In this document: positions 7,291 to 15,053 of the stretch, in pieces
Position numbering within the stretch: position 1 is the stretch's first letter
Layout of the letters: every line of letters begins with the position of its first letter
Source of the DNA: JBGTIS01 sp041745535
GTDB taxonomy: Bacteria > Bacteroidota > Bacteroidia > Cytophagales > Cyclobacteriaceae
Assembly: GCA_041745535.1 (NCBI GenBank)
Contig: JBGTIS010000012.1
Location: forward strand, 1-20,612
Direction of reading: 5' to 3'
Length of the DNA: 20,612 nucleotides
Program-made: the position numbers and the translations under genes
The notes under the pieces: generated by a model
What the model was told of the DNA's origin: nothing
The model's input: only the letters and a program-made list of their open reading frames with translations
The model's database searches: none

Positions 7291-7515
7291 TGTTTTCAAT
7301 TGGTACAAACGATTAAGCATTAAAATATTCAATGGGATAGAGAAACCTTACATAGCACTATGGCAATTAAGCTGTATCCTGCATCCTAACGATTGGCCAA
7401 TACCCGGCAGGTGAACGGGGTGGATACAAACCGAAAAATCAAAGTACTGTAATAGTGAACATATTTCCAGCAGCGGCTTGGCGAAACGGCTTTGTTCAGA
7501 TAGGCAGTCACCTTC
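7291..7515. other. Non-coding stretch between the Fur-family gene and the repeat array
   Basis: I see no gene, terminator or repeat that I can support here. A 65-codon minus-strand frame crosses it and runs into the array, but it has no family-like features. Confidence 0.5.
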
Positions 7516-7699
7516 CATACACCCAACCCAGTAAGGGTCGCACACCTAACCCACTGTGGGTTGGATACCTCACCCAGTAAGGGTTTACATCAAACCCACT
7601 GTGGGTCGCACACCTAACCCACTGTGGGTTGCATGCCTTACCCAGTAAGGGTTACACACCCAACCCACTGTGGGTTGTACACCCAATCCGGTAAAGGGT
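7516..7699. repeat. Eight-unit 23-bp tandem array of short palindromes
   Basis: Each unit is a 10-bp spacer (consensus near YRCAYACCYA) followed by a 13-bp palindromic core. The cores start at 7526, 7549, 7572, 7594, 7617, 7640, 7663 and 7686, so the period is 23 bp with a single 22-bp step. There are two core types. Type B, ACCCACTGTGGGT, is perfectly symmetric (7549, 7594, 7617, 7663). Type A, ACCCAGTAAGGGT, is symmetric only at its ACCC/GGGT ends (7526, 7572, 7640). The last core (7686-7699) is degenerate. A 29-bp exact repeat (7535-7563 and 7603-7631) shows growth by three-unit duplication. The period is not a multiple of three, so this is not a protein repeat. Confidence 0.9.
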
Positions 7700-7794
7700 T
7701 AAGAATTTTGCCTGCTCAATGGGAATAATCAGTAAAATCTGGTTTTCTAAAAACAGCACCAGGCTCTGTTTCTGTAAAAGAAAGGGTATTCCAT

Positions 7795-7826
7795 AAAAAA
7801 AACCGCATCCTCATGGATACGGTTTT
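7795..7826 (-). terminator. Strong minus-strand terminator with no known gene
   Basis: The arms at 7799-7810 and 7815-7826 form a 12-bp stem with one mismatch and a TCAT loop. On the minus strand the stem is followed by eight T (complement of 7795-7802). The nearest recognised minus-strand gene is a pseudogene ending at 8204, so the terminator probably serves an unrecognised transcript. Confidence 0.75.
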
Positions 7827-8056
7827 AGGTATTAGACAAAAACAAATAAAATGCTTAACAAAAACGCTTCTATTCCCGGTTACCAGGAAGAATAACAGGC
7901 CCTGCTATAAATCTTATGCCTTAATATCATACCTATTGGTAAAAGAAGCAGGAATGATTAATGGCCTGATAAGTGACTTAACGGCGTTTCTATCATCATG
8001 CTGTATTACGAGCATGTGGCTGGTTACTGAGCTTAAAACTGGTTTGTTGGTTAACA
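7795..8056 (-). ncRNA. Candidate small RNA or short-peptide transcript
   Basis: On the minus strand an exact TATGTTTG promoter element (8070-8063) lies about 260 bases before the terminator at 7826-7795. Between them are small hairpins: CATGCT/AGCATG (7997-8002 with 8011-8016) and TTCCCGG/CCAGGAA (7873-7879 with 7883-7889, triloop). No RNA family was recognised. A 51-codon minus-strand frame (ATG at 8069-8067, stop at 7916-7914) crosses the region, but its ATG overlaps the promoter element and it resembles nothing I know. The -33 box is weak. The 5' end is a guess. Confidence 0.3.
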
Positions 8057-8203
8057 AATACGCAAACATACTTTTGCTTTAAAAAAGGTAAAGAAAGAGA
8101 AAATAACCTTAGCAAGGGCCTGATCTTTATCTAAAAAGTCACCTGTGAGCTGTTTTGAGCATTTTTGAGTAATACCATACCGGGCATGATCGCGGGCAAT
8201 ACC

Positions 8204-8390
8204 TTAATTGTTGATCATGGGGGTAAGCTGGGTATCCAGGTTTCGCGGGTCCAGCCCCCCCTCGTACACCGATTTCAGGTTTACCAGGTAAAACTTCCAT
8301 CCCGAGGCACAACCCAGTAGAATGTATCGCCGACAAATCTGCTTTTATGGCAATACGTTTGGTGAAGGCAGTCCAATTAAAATTTTCCAT
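8204..8390 (-). pseudogene. SRPBCC/AHSA1-like protein, internally deleted remnant
   Basis: The first 22 codons from the ATG at 8390 encode MENFNWTAFTKRIAIKADLS plus AI, a typical N-terminus of AHSA1-like SRPBCC proteins. In the next frame over, 8320-8204 encodes the family's usual C-terminus, including GWKFYLVNLKSVYEGGLD and ending LTPMINN-stop. The two ends meet at about 8320-8325, with the middle of the protein missing. Intact members are roughly 140-150 residues, so about 80-90 codons are gone, along with a frame change. The remnant cannot form the helix-grip fold. If read straight through in the first frame it gives an 83-residue product with a meaningless tail. Intact relatives bind hydrophobic ligands, and many are poorly characterised. 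Confidence 0.85.
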
Positions 8391-8407
8391 ATCGCTGAAT
8401 GTTAGGG

Positions 8408-8435
8408 TTACAGATAAATAAAAAACTATCTGTAA
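8408..8435. repeat. 9-bp perfect inverted repeat upstream of the SRPBCC remnant
   Basis: TTACAGATA (8408-8416) and TATCTGTAA (8427-8435) are exact reverse complements around a 10-base A-rich loop. It lies between the end of the mscS-like gene and the start of the SRPBCC remnant on the same strand. It could be a weak terminator for the former or an old operator of the latter. No T run follows the stem on either strand. Confidence 0.5.
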
Positions 8436-8477
8436 TATGCCCCCTATCCTCGACAGATTATGTCTGTATGATGGAAA

Positions 8478-9587
8478 TCAATCTTTGTCTTTCCTATCTA
8501 CGCCATTGGTAATACCGTTTACTTCTTCCTTTTCTGCGGCCTGCTTGGCCAGGTACAGCGTGCGGGTAGGATAGGCAAAGTCGACACCCATTTTCTGAAA
8601 CTCTTCATAAATCCGCATGTTAATGGATTGTTGTATGTCCATGTACTTGGCATAGTCAGCTACAAGCACGTAATACACCACCTCAAAATCCAGACTGGAA
8701 TCGCCATAAGCCGCAAAATGCGCGCGATCGAACTGTATGGTTTCCTGCTCTTCTACAATTGATTTTAATAATGGTGGAATTTTGGCCAGTTGTTCATAAG
8801 TGGTTTGATAAATCACCCCGATGCGGAAGAGAATCCGGCGGCGTTCCATACGTTTGTAATTATGAATCCGGGAAGAAGTAAGGTCAGAATTGGAAAACAC
8901 GAGCTGTTCTCCGGACAGGCTTTTCAACCTTGTGGTTTTAATGCCAATATAGTCCACCACACCCATTTTGCTGTCAATAATAATGAAGTCGCCAATCTCA
9001 AAAGGTTTATCCAGAAAAATGACGAAGTAGTTGAACAAATCGCCCAGTATGTTTTGTGCGGCCAATGCCACGGCAATACCACCAATACCCAGACCGGCAA
9101 TCATGGTCGTTACATCGTACCCCAGGTTATCGAACAGGAAAAGCAGGCCGATGGACCAGATAATGATATTGAAAATGAGCATAATGCCGCCCAGTTGCTT
9201 CATTTTTTCCTCTCCGTTTTCCTGTTTGCGTACATATGTCCTCAGCAACATCAGGATGGTGGTGGAAACAAATCGGATAATGAGAAAAATAACCACTACG
9301 ATGGTGGCCACATGCAATATTTTTTGTGCCCTTTCGGGCATTGTAAGGTAGGTAATGCCTAAATAAGTAATACCGAAGTACAGCGCGGGAATGCCAAAGC
9401 GGTCGATACTCTCAATCAGAAAATCATCGATATTAGTTTCGGTGCCTTCCGTCCATTTTCTGATATTCCTTAATATAAATTTTTTGAAAGCCTTAATTAA
9501 CAGTATACCAACTACAATAATGGCAAAGGCGATCAGGTATTCCCGTATGGTATTGTTAAAATAACTTCTTTCTAAAATTTCGTTCAT
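8478..9587 (-). CDS. Small-conductance mechanosensitive channel, MscS family
   Basis: This 369-residue channel protein has about five hydrophobic helices (near 17-36, 64-81, 88-116, 133-153 and the pore helix 160-193). The pore-lining helix and following segment read GLGIGGIAVALAAQNILGD then FVIFLDKPFEIGDFI, the MscS signature of small residues followed by the start of the beta domain. The beta domain follows (VVDYIGIKTTRLKS, then VFSNSDLTSSRIHNYKR) and an alpha/beta C-terminal domain. It should open under membrane tension to release solutes during osmotic downshock. The gene is monocistronic or leads into the decayed SRPBCC remnant 87 bases downstream. The start at 9587 is an ATG with an AT-rich leader. 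Confidence 0.92.
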   Translation of the reverse strand: MNEILERSYFNNTIREYLIAFAIIVVGILLIKAFKKFILRNIRKWTEGTETNIDDFLIESIDRFGIPALYFGITYLGITYLTMPERAQKILHVATIVVVIFLIIRFVSTTILMLLRTYVRKQENGEEKMKQLGGIMLIFNIIIWSIGLLFLFDNLGYDVTTMIAGLGIGGIAVALAAQNILGDLFNYFVIFLDKPFEIGDFIIIDSKMGVVDYIGIKTTRLKSLSGEQLVFSNSDLTSSRIHNYKRMERRRILFRIGVIYQTTYEQLAKIPPLLKSIVEEQETIQFDRAHFAAYGDSSLDFEVVYYVLVADYAKYMDIQQSINMRIYEEFQKMGVDFAYPTRTLYLAKQAAEKEEVNGITNGVDRKDKD

Positions 9588-9704
9588 GGTGTAAATTAAT
9601 TTATTCTTATAATTGATTGATGCTGATTTACCGGCGAAGGTAAGGTAAAACTTAAAACTTATGAACCATAAAAGGCATCAATGGTTGCGGGCAACCGCAC
9701 CAGA

Positions 9705-10262
9705 TCATGAATTGTTCCAATCCCACAGTACAATTTCCCAGACTTCGCCGGTTTCGCTTTCAAATTCGCGTACAATCTGAAAACCCACTTTTTCGTGCGC
9801 CCGCGACGAACGGGTATTCCTTTTCGCTATGGAAGTTACCACCAGGTCAAAATCGGGCGATAACTCTTCTTTCATAAACTGATACATACCGCCAAATACG
9901 CCACTGCCCCGGTATGACTTCGATACACAAATTTGCCCCATTACAAAAAACGGATGTTCAGTCAATGGCTTTCCCTGAAAGCTAAGGGTGGAAAGCTGTT
10001 CAAAAAGTGAGACAAGCGCAGGTACCTGGTTTCGGAATTCTGGCGCCATTACCAGGGCATATCCTACTACCCTGCCCTTATCTTTGGCGATAATATGCGG
10101 ATACCGCCGGTGCATAGCGGCCAGCAGATCCCGATCGTGTCGCACAGTTACAAATCCCTGCGCAGCCACTTCGGCTTCTGCCAGGTTTGCTGCCAGATTC
10201 TCTCGCTGTAATTGTATAATCTGTTCAAGCTCCGCCGCGGCGCCAGTTCTGCAAAATTCCAT
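9705..10262 (-). CDS. GNAT family N-acetyltransferase
   Basis: This 185-residue protein has the GNAT fold. Strand beta4 and the acetyl-CoA pyrophosphate loop are visible as MGQICVSKSYRGSGVFGGMY (about 108-127). The C-terminal RNTRSSRAHEKVGFQIVREF (about 148-167) is the usual GNAT motif B, in which a residue after the loop packs on CoA. The acceptor is unknown: members acetylate amino groups of small molecules, antibiotics or protein N-termini. It lies 42 bases downstream of the four-helix membrane protein gene on the same strand and is probably co-transcribed with it. No signal peptide or membrane segment is present. Confidence 0.88.
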   Translation of the reverse strand: MEFCRTGAAAELEQIIQLQRENLAANLAEAEVAAQGFVTVRHDRDLLAAMHRRYPHIIAKDKGRVVGYALVMAPEFRNQVPALVSLFEQLSTLSFQGKPLTEHPFFVMGQICVSKSYRGSGVFGGMYQFMKEELSPDFDLVVTSIAKRNTRSSRAHEKVGFQIVREFESETGEVWEIVLWDWNNS

Positions 10263-10304
10263 AAGCGATGGGGTTACAACCAGATATTAAGTTCAGCTAC
10301 CTAT

Positions 10305-10718
10305 TCATTCACTCACAATCAATCCGATGCCTAACAGAATAAGAGAAGCGGTCAATACGATTGCTCCCACATAAATGAGTCCGATCATCTGATTGGGTTG
10401 GGTACTGCCTTTTCCGGCCGCGGCAGCGAAAAAGCCACCACTCATTAAAAGCGCCGCAGCCGGTACTCCTACCCTTACTATCCACACCAGGGTAGTCGCC
10501 AGAGCGGCATAGTCGGCCAGTATCTGGCAAATCAGTGACAGGATAACAATAACGCCAGCATGGGCATGGCCGGCACGGAACATGGCTTTTTGAAAAGTAG
10601 TCAATCCTAATTTTTCCTGTTTGCCGCTCAAAATAGTAAGCAAAAAGTATCCACCGTATTCAATGGTTGGAACAGTGATCAGGATAATTCCGCACATCAG
10701 TTTCGCATCGTAAGTCAT
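10305..10718 (-). CDS. Four-helix membrane protein with HAHAG motif, unknown function
   Basis: This 137-residue protein has four predicted membrane helices, near residues 6-30, 50-70, 74-98 and 110-134. A short charged loop after helix 1 (SGKQEKLGLTTFQKA) leads into FRAGHAHAGV at the start of helix 2. Its two histidines (His51, His53) and arginine sit at the membrane edge, like a metal- or heme-binding site. That reading is inference; I cannot name a family. Helix 1 contains an IEYGGYFLL segment with a buried acidic residue. The GNAT gene follows after 42 bases, suggesting a two-gene transcript. Confidence 0.75.
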   Translation of the reverse strand: MTYDAKLMCGIILITVPTIEYGGYFLLTILSGKQEKLGLTTFQKAMFRAGHAHAGVIVILSLICQILADYAALATTLVWIVRVGVPAAALLMSGGFFAAAAGKGSTQPNQMIGLIYVGAIVLTASLILLGIGLIVSE

Positions 10719-10957
10719 GGCAGTAATTTCAAACTTTACATGGTTTCATTAATTGTATTAAAGCTAATAAATCCTGGTTTCCTTTTAAAACTTTACAGCC
10801 GAATCGTATGTGTTTCCGGATAAATCACCTTGCCTGGATGCTGACTGGAAAGTTTAGGTTTGGTACAAAACGTAAAATGCGATACTTATTTTGAGGCATA
10901 TCTCACTTCAAACAAAAATAAATTTTATAACTTGGTAACACAACCAATATTAATCCT

Positions 10958-11272
10958 ATGAAAAGAGTAGCATTCACCATGAAACTTCATCCGGGAAAGA
11001 AAGCCGAGTATAAAAAACGCCACGATGCCCTGTGGCCTGAGCTTTCGGCCCTGCTGAAAGAATCCGGCATTTCCGATTATTCTATTTTTTTAGACGAAGA
11101 AAATTCCATATTGTTTGGCGTGTATAAGCTGAGCGAAAACCACAAAGCAGACCAACTGCCCAACCATGCCGTAATGAAAAAATGGTGGAGTTATATGAAA
11201 GATCTTATGGAAACGCACCCCGACCATTCACCCGTGAGCAAGCCTTTGCTTGAAATGTTTTATATGGAATAA
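10958..11272 (+). CDS. rhaM: L-rhamnose mutarotase
   Basis: This 104-residue protein matches the RhaM (DUF718) family in full length. The enzyme interconverts the alpha and beta anomers of L-rhamnose, feeding the aldose form to rhamnose isomerase in the cytoplasm. The start MKRVAFTMKLHPGKKAEYKK is followed by RHDALWPEL, where His22 corresponds to the catalytic histidine of the E. coli enzyme. The paired tryptophans in MKKWWSYMKD and the HPDHSP turn near the C-terminus are also family features. It stands alone in the window: no rhamnose isomerase, kinase, aldolase or transporter is nearby. It ends at a strong terminator shared with glnS. No clear promoter was found in the 239-base upstream gap. 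Confidence 0.93.
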   Translation: MKRVAFTMKLHPGKKAEYKKRHDALWPELSALLKESGISDYSIFLDEENSILFGVYKLSENHKADQLPNHAVMKKWWSYMKDLMETHPDHSPVSKPLLEMFYME

Positions 11273-11294
11273 GTACCGGCGAGATAACACTTCC

Positions 11295-11340
11295 AAAAGT
11301 AAAAACTCAGCTCACTTCGCCTGAGTTCTTACTTTTAAAA
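11295..11340. terminator. Bidirectional terminator between rhaM and glnS
   Basis: The arms 11295-11310 and 11321-11336 form a 16-bp stem with one mismatch around CTCACTTCGC. The stem begins with AAAAGTAA and ends with TTACTTTT, so each strand has a T-rich 3' side. It sits between the stop codons of two convergent genes and should serve both. Confidence 0.85.
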
Positions 11341-11353
11341 AATGTTATTCTGC

Positions 11354-13042
11354 TTATTGATTCTGAATTTTGGCCCAGGTGTCCCGCAGGGTTACTGTCT
11401 GGTTGAAAATCAGATGATCTGCCGTTGAATCAGGATCCACACAGTAATAACCTTTTCTGATGAACTGAAATTTATCATACGCCTGCACCGATTTTAATCC
11501 GGCTTCCACATAAGCCTCCGGAATAATTTTTAATGAATCCGGATTGATGAATTCTTTATAGTCAGCAGCTTTATGGCCTGATGGGTCCGGATCCATAAAC
11601 AACCGGTCGTAAATGCGTACCTCCGCGGTTTGCGCATGCGGAACCGATATCCAGTGGATGGTGCCTTTCACCTTTTTGCCGCTGGTATCTGCACCACTTT
11701 TAGTTTCAGGGTCATATTCGCAATAAATTTCAGATACTTCATCGGTAATCGGATCTTTTTTAAAGTTGGTACAGGTAATAACATAAGCACCTTTCAGCCG
11801 TACTTCCCGGCCCGGACCCAGCCGGAAGAATTTCTTCGGAGGGTCTTCCATAAAATCGTCCTTTTCTATATACAATTCTCTGGAAAACCGCACTTTTCGG
11901 GTGCCACTCTCCGGATCTTCCGGATTGTTCTCAATTTCCATCTCCTCCGTTTTATCTTCCGGATAATTGGTAATAATTACCTTTACCGGATCGGTAACAC
12001 ACATTACCCGGGGGGCATGGGCATTCAGGTCTTCCCGGATACAATATTCCAGTAAGGCAAAATCGATGACGTTATCCCGTTTCGCAACGCCTACCCTTTC
12101 GGCGAAATTGCGGATGCTTTCCGGGGTAAATCCCCGGCGTCGAAGCCCCAGAATGGTAGGCATGCGCGGATCGTCCCAGCCGCTTACATATTTGCCTTCC
12201 ACCAGTTCCAGCAACCGGCGTTTGCTCATTACCGTGTAATTCAGGTTCAGTCTGGCAAACTCAATCTGCCGGGGCCTTGGGTTAAAATCATCCAGTTGAT
12301 CCAGAAACCAATCGTATAAAGGGCGGTGAATTTCAAATTCAAGTGTACAGATAGAATGGGTAATGCCTTCGATGGCATCGCTTAAGCCATGTGCCCAGTC
12401 GTAGGTAGGATAAATACTCCAGGCATTGCCGGTTCGGTGGTGTTCCTTAAATAAAATGCGATACATAATCGGGTCGCGCAGGTGCATATTGGGAGATGTC
12501 ATGTCAATTTTGGCCCGTAACACTTTGGCTCCTTCGGCAAATTCACCATTTCTCATGCGTTCGAACAAATCCAGGTTTTCATCTACCGACCGGTTTCTGA
12601 AAGGACTCTCTTCCCCAGGTTCGGTGGGAACACCCCGCATTTTACGAATTTCCTCAATGGTACTGTCGTCCACATAAGCTTTACCATCTTTAATAAGCTT
12701 AACCGCGAACCGGTACAGATCTTCAAAATAATCGGAAGCATAAAACTCACGATCGTCCCAGGAAAAGCCCAGCCAGCGCACATCTTCTTTAATGGCATTT
12801 ACATATTCTATATCTTCTTTGGTAGGGTTGGTATCGTCGAAACGCAGGTTGGTTTTTCCATTATACTTCTGTGCCAATCCAAAATTAAGGCATATGGATT
12901 TAGCATGACCAATGTGCAAATATCCGTTGGGTTCGGGAGGGAACCGGGTATGCACTTTTCCGTCATTCTTATTGTTTTTCAGGTCTTCCTCTACAATTGC
13001 CTCTATAAAATTTATTGAAGCTGGTGTTTCCGTATGATTCAT
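11354..13042 (-). CDS. glnS: Glutaminyl-tRNA synthetase
   Basis: This 562-residue class I aminoacyl-tRNA synthetase charges tRNA-Gln with glutamine using ATP. The HIGH motif is in FPPEPNGYLHIGHAKS (34-49), and the KMSKS equivalent is VMSKRRL (271-277), both diagnostic for GlnRS. The catalytic core (about 28-340) includes LRFDDTNP, which grips the tRNA acceptor end, and YPTYDWAHGLSDAIEGITHS (211-230). The C-terminal beta-barrel anticodon-binding domains follow. The length equals the E. coli enzyme (554 residues), without the extra C-terminal YqeY domain some Bacteroidota have. It converges on rhaM, with a shared terminator. The gene upstream (thioesterase-like) lies 177 bases away on the same strand. 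Confidence 0.97.
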   Translation of the reverse strand: MNHTETPASINFIEAIVEEDLKNNKNDGKVHTRFPPEPNGYLHIGHAKSICLNFGLAQKYNGKTNLRFDDTNPTKEDIEYVNAIKEDVRWLGFSWDDREFYASDYFEDLYRFAVKLIKDGKAYVDDSTIEEIRKMRGVPTEPGEESPFRNRSVDENLDLFERMRNGEFAEGAKVLRAKIDMTSPNMHLRDPIMYRILFKEHHRTGNAWSIYPTYDWAHGLSDAIEGITHSICTLEFEIHRPLYDWFLDQLDDFNPRPRQIEFARLNLNYTVMSKRRLLELVEGKYVSGWDDPRMPTILGLRRRGFTPESIRNFAERVGVAKRDNVIDFALLEYCIREDLNAHAPRVMCVTDPVKVIITNYPEDKTEEMEIENNPEDPESGTRKVRFSRELYIEKDDFMEDPPKKFFRLGPGREVRLKGAYVITCTNFKKDPITDEVSEIYCEYDPETKSGADTSGKKVKGTIHWISVPHAQTAEVRIYDRLFMDPDPSGHKAADYKEFINPDSLKIIPEAYVEAGLKSVQAYDKFQFIRKGYYCVDPDSTADHLIFNQTVTLRDTWAKIQNQ

Positions 13043-13219
13043 GTCAGTATGATCCTTATCTGTTCCAATTTAAATCTCAAATAAAACGACACGATTTTGT
13101 TTTTCGTTACAATAGTATCGCTTTATTTGGATAAGGATGCAAATTACAGATAGTAATTGAAAAATTTTTAACAGAAAACGTTTTTTTTAGTGGCTTAGAA
13201 GTTGGATTGCTCCTTAATT

Positions 13220-13663
13220 TTACTTTCGCAGTGCCACAAACATACCTTTAAACCCTGAAGCCAGCTTGTCCTCAGCATAAATACTGGATCCCAGGTTGAT
13301 GCGGGCTTTGCCAAATCTACGGAAGGAATTAAGGAAATCCTCTATCAGTTCATCAGTCGGTGGCTGACAGATCGCTTCAAAGTCGCTTTGGATGGTATTG
13401 AAAAAATCGATGTGGCTTTGCTGTATCAGGATTTTACATTTTTCTCCGGCCTCCTGCATAATTTTATATACCTGCGACCAACAGGCCATGATCAGCAAAC
13501 TGCTGATGCTGCCACCAAACGCCTGCATTTCGTGGTTGAAATTATCTTCCAGCGAAGCACTCAGGGTTACAGGTCCGTCTTCGTAAGAAACGACCTGAAA
13601 CCCCATTTTCCGGATCGATGGAATTTGTTCGTATAAATATTCCTGAAAGTCAAAGTTTGTCAT
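13220..13663 (-). CDS. YiiD C-terminal-like (hotdog) thioesterase-domain protein
   Basis: This 147-residue protein resembles the putative thioesterase domain found at the C-terminus of YiiD (PF09500). It opens with FDFQEYLYEQIPSIRKMGF, continues with strands VTLSASLEDNFNHEMQ, and has the hotdog helix AFGGSISSLLIMACWSQVY in the middle. A C-terminal sheet follows (ARINLGSSIYAEDKLASGFKG region). Hotdog enzymes hydrolyse acyl-CoA or acyl-ACP thioesters; activity here is only inferred. Two ATGs are possible, at 13681 and 13663. I prefer the second because MTNFDFQEYL gives a family-like start. It is probably monocistronic, since the next gene, glnS, is 177 bases away. Confidence 0.75.
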   Translation of the reverse strand: MTNFDFQEYLYEQIPSIRKMGFQVVSYEDGPVTLSASLEDNFNHEMQAFGGSISSLLIMACWSQVYKIMQEAGEKCKILIQQSHIDFFNTIQSDFEAICQPPTDELIEDFLNSFRRFGKARINLGSSIYAEDKLASGFKGMFVALRK

Positions 13664-13681
13664 AAAAGCTGGATTTACCAT

Positions 13682-14055
13682 ACCGCTCCGGGAATGGAAA
13701 GATAAATTAAACAGATCTAAAAAATGCCAGATTCATTAAAATACATCATGGATATAGTAATAATACGGTACATCCTCCATATGTTTACAATCTTCCCATC
13801 TTTTTTCATGATAACCATAATTATTGAATCAGGAAGTGCAAACAAACAGAAACAGGCAGGGTGATGAAAGGTAAAAGGGCGGTTCAGGGAAGTACGACAA
13901 GTGAGAATAGAATTCAACCCAAAAATACCTGGTTGCTGAATTTTATAAATATTATTTGGTTATTCAGACTGAAATGAAGCTGAATTTCTCCAATAGAATT
14001 TGAAATTATGCAGAATTACTCACGGGGAGGAAAATCTCCTCCCCCAATCCTGCTT
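13682..14055. other. AT-rich non-coding gap with one GC-rich hairpin
   Basis: No credible gene is present. The only structure is GGGGAGGA (14024-14031) facing TCCTCCCC (14037-14044) around AAATC, 12 bases past the stop of the minus-strand lipoprotein gene. This is a stable 8-bp GC-rich hairpin in a terminator position, but without a T run. Confidence 0.5.
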
Positions 14056-14781
14056 TTATTGAATGTCAACCAGCTCCTGCACTTCAAGCCCTCCTTTAAT
14101 TTTTTCTGCTTTTACTTCTCCGATATTGGGAGCGTAGTATTTTTTCTCAGCCACATCCGGTTCCAGCGGTGTCCACTCTTCTGTAACCAGACAGTTTGTG
14201 AAGGTTCCAAAGGGCGTTTTCACCGTTTCGCCCAGTTTGATTACCTTACCCCAGTCTTCGGCCTGATTGTGGTAATATTCCTGCCGGTAGGGTAATCCCA
14301 GAATTGGTTTTGCCGGCACGAGAATACCTGGTTTGGCGCCATCTACGCCGGCCTCCCAGGCACCTTCTGTGCTGACCACCTTTCCATTTTCTAACTCTTT
14401 GGTATCTTCTCCCATATACCATACATTTCCTTCTTGGTCTGTAACATACCAATCGTAAGTATCTTCAGTAATTTCACCATCTACCTTTAGCACATCATGG
14501 ATTACGGTGCAGGCTACTCCTAAAATTGTTTTAGTTTCTCCGGTAAAGGTTACTTCTACTGTTTCTGTACCTTCATCCGTGGTGGTTTCGTATCGATACA
14601 ATTTTCCCGGGGTCATGGGCCAATAGGGATTGGTGACGCTCTCCACAAAATTATCCGGATTAATGATGGGGTCATAATTTACATCCAGGGGACGGTTATC
14701 AGGAAGATCATCCTCTTTTTCGCAGGCAAAAAATAGGGTGCTTAGTACAAAGGGTACTAACCAGAATACTCGTTTTTTCAT
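14056..14781 (-). CDS. Hypothetical surface-type lipoprotein
   Basis: I do not recognise a family for this 241-residue lipoprotein. The signal peptide (MKKRVFWLVPFVLSTLFFAC) ends in a good lipobox with Cys20. The next residues, EKEDD, fit the Bacteroidota lipoprotein export signal (Lys then two acidic residues soon after Cys), so the mature protein is probably exposed on the outer-membrane surface. The mature part has a TNPYWPMTPGKLYRYE segment and many beta strands (VEVTFTGETKTILG, YDWYVTDQEGNVWYMGEDT, VKTPFGTFTNCLVTEEW, KKYYAPNIGEVKAEKI), suggesting a beta-sandwich. It stands alone; a GC-rich hairpin lies just after the stop. Confidence 0.8.
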   Translation of the reverse strand: MKKRVFWLVPFVLSTLFFACEKEDDLPDNRPLDVNYDPIINPDNFVESVTNPYWPMTPGKLYRYETTTDEGTETVEVTFTGETKTILGVACTVIHDVLKVDGEITEDTYDWYVTDQEGNVWYMGEDTKELENGKVVSTEGAWEAGVDGAKPGILVPAKPILGLPYRQEYYHNQAEDWGKVIKLGETVKTPFGTFTNCLVTEEWTPLEPDVAEKKYYAPNIGEVKAEKIKGGLEVQELVDIQ

Positions 14782-15053
14782 AGGTCATAGGTTTAAAAGT
14801 GATTGTGTCATCAGCTGCACGCGATACCTTAAGAAATGGTTGGTTCAGAAAGAAAAAAAACAGGGAAGCCAGGACATCAGTTCTCCCCCTCTTGCTGCCA
14901 ATCTGATCCCAAATGGTTTGTGTAAATACTTACCTGAATCTGTCAATTTTCATAATATTTTATAACTGCGGACCTCTAAAACATGTAGGGCAGTAAAATC
15001 GTTAATTTTATGACAAAAGGTCATTTATTTTTAAATAATTAATATTTATTACC

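Noticed and set aside
7348..7545. 65-codon minus-strand frame as a gene
   Set aside because: It begins inside the palindrome array and encodes a Cys-rich sequence with no family resemblance.
7516..7699. CRISPR array
   Set aside because: The repeats are 13 bp and the spacers 10 bp and partly conserved; both are far too short, and there are no cas genes.
7813..8082. 89-codon plus-strand frame as a gene
   Set aside because: It begins inside the terminator hairpin, has no recognisable features, and lies opposite a better-supported minus-strand transcription unit.
8139..8390. Intact 83-residue protein
   Set aside because: After codon 22 the true family sequence continues in another frame; the tail in the first frame is a frameshift product.
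13717..13917. 66-codon minus-strand frame as a gene
   Set aside because: Low-complexity AT-rich sequence, with no promoter and no protein-like pattern.
14024..14044. GC-rich hairpin as a firm intrinsic terminator
   Set aside because: It is in the right place after the lipoprotein gene, but no T run follows on the minus strand, so it is only mentioned as a possible structure.
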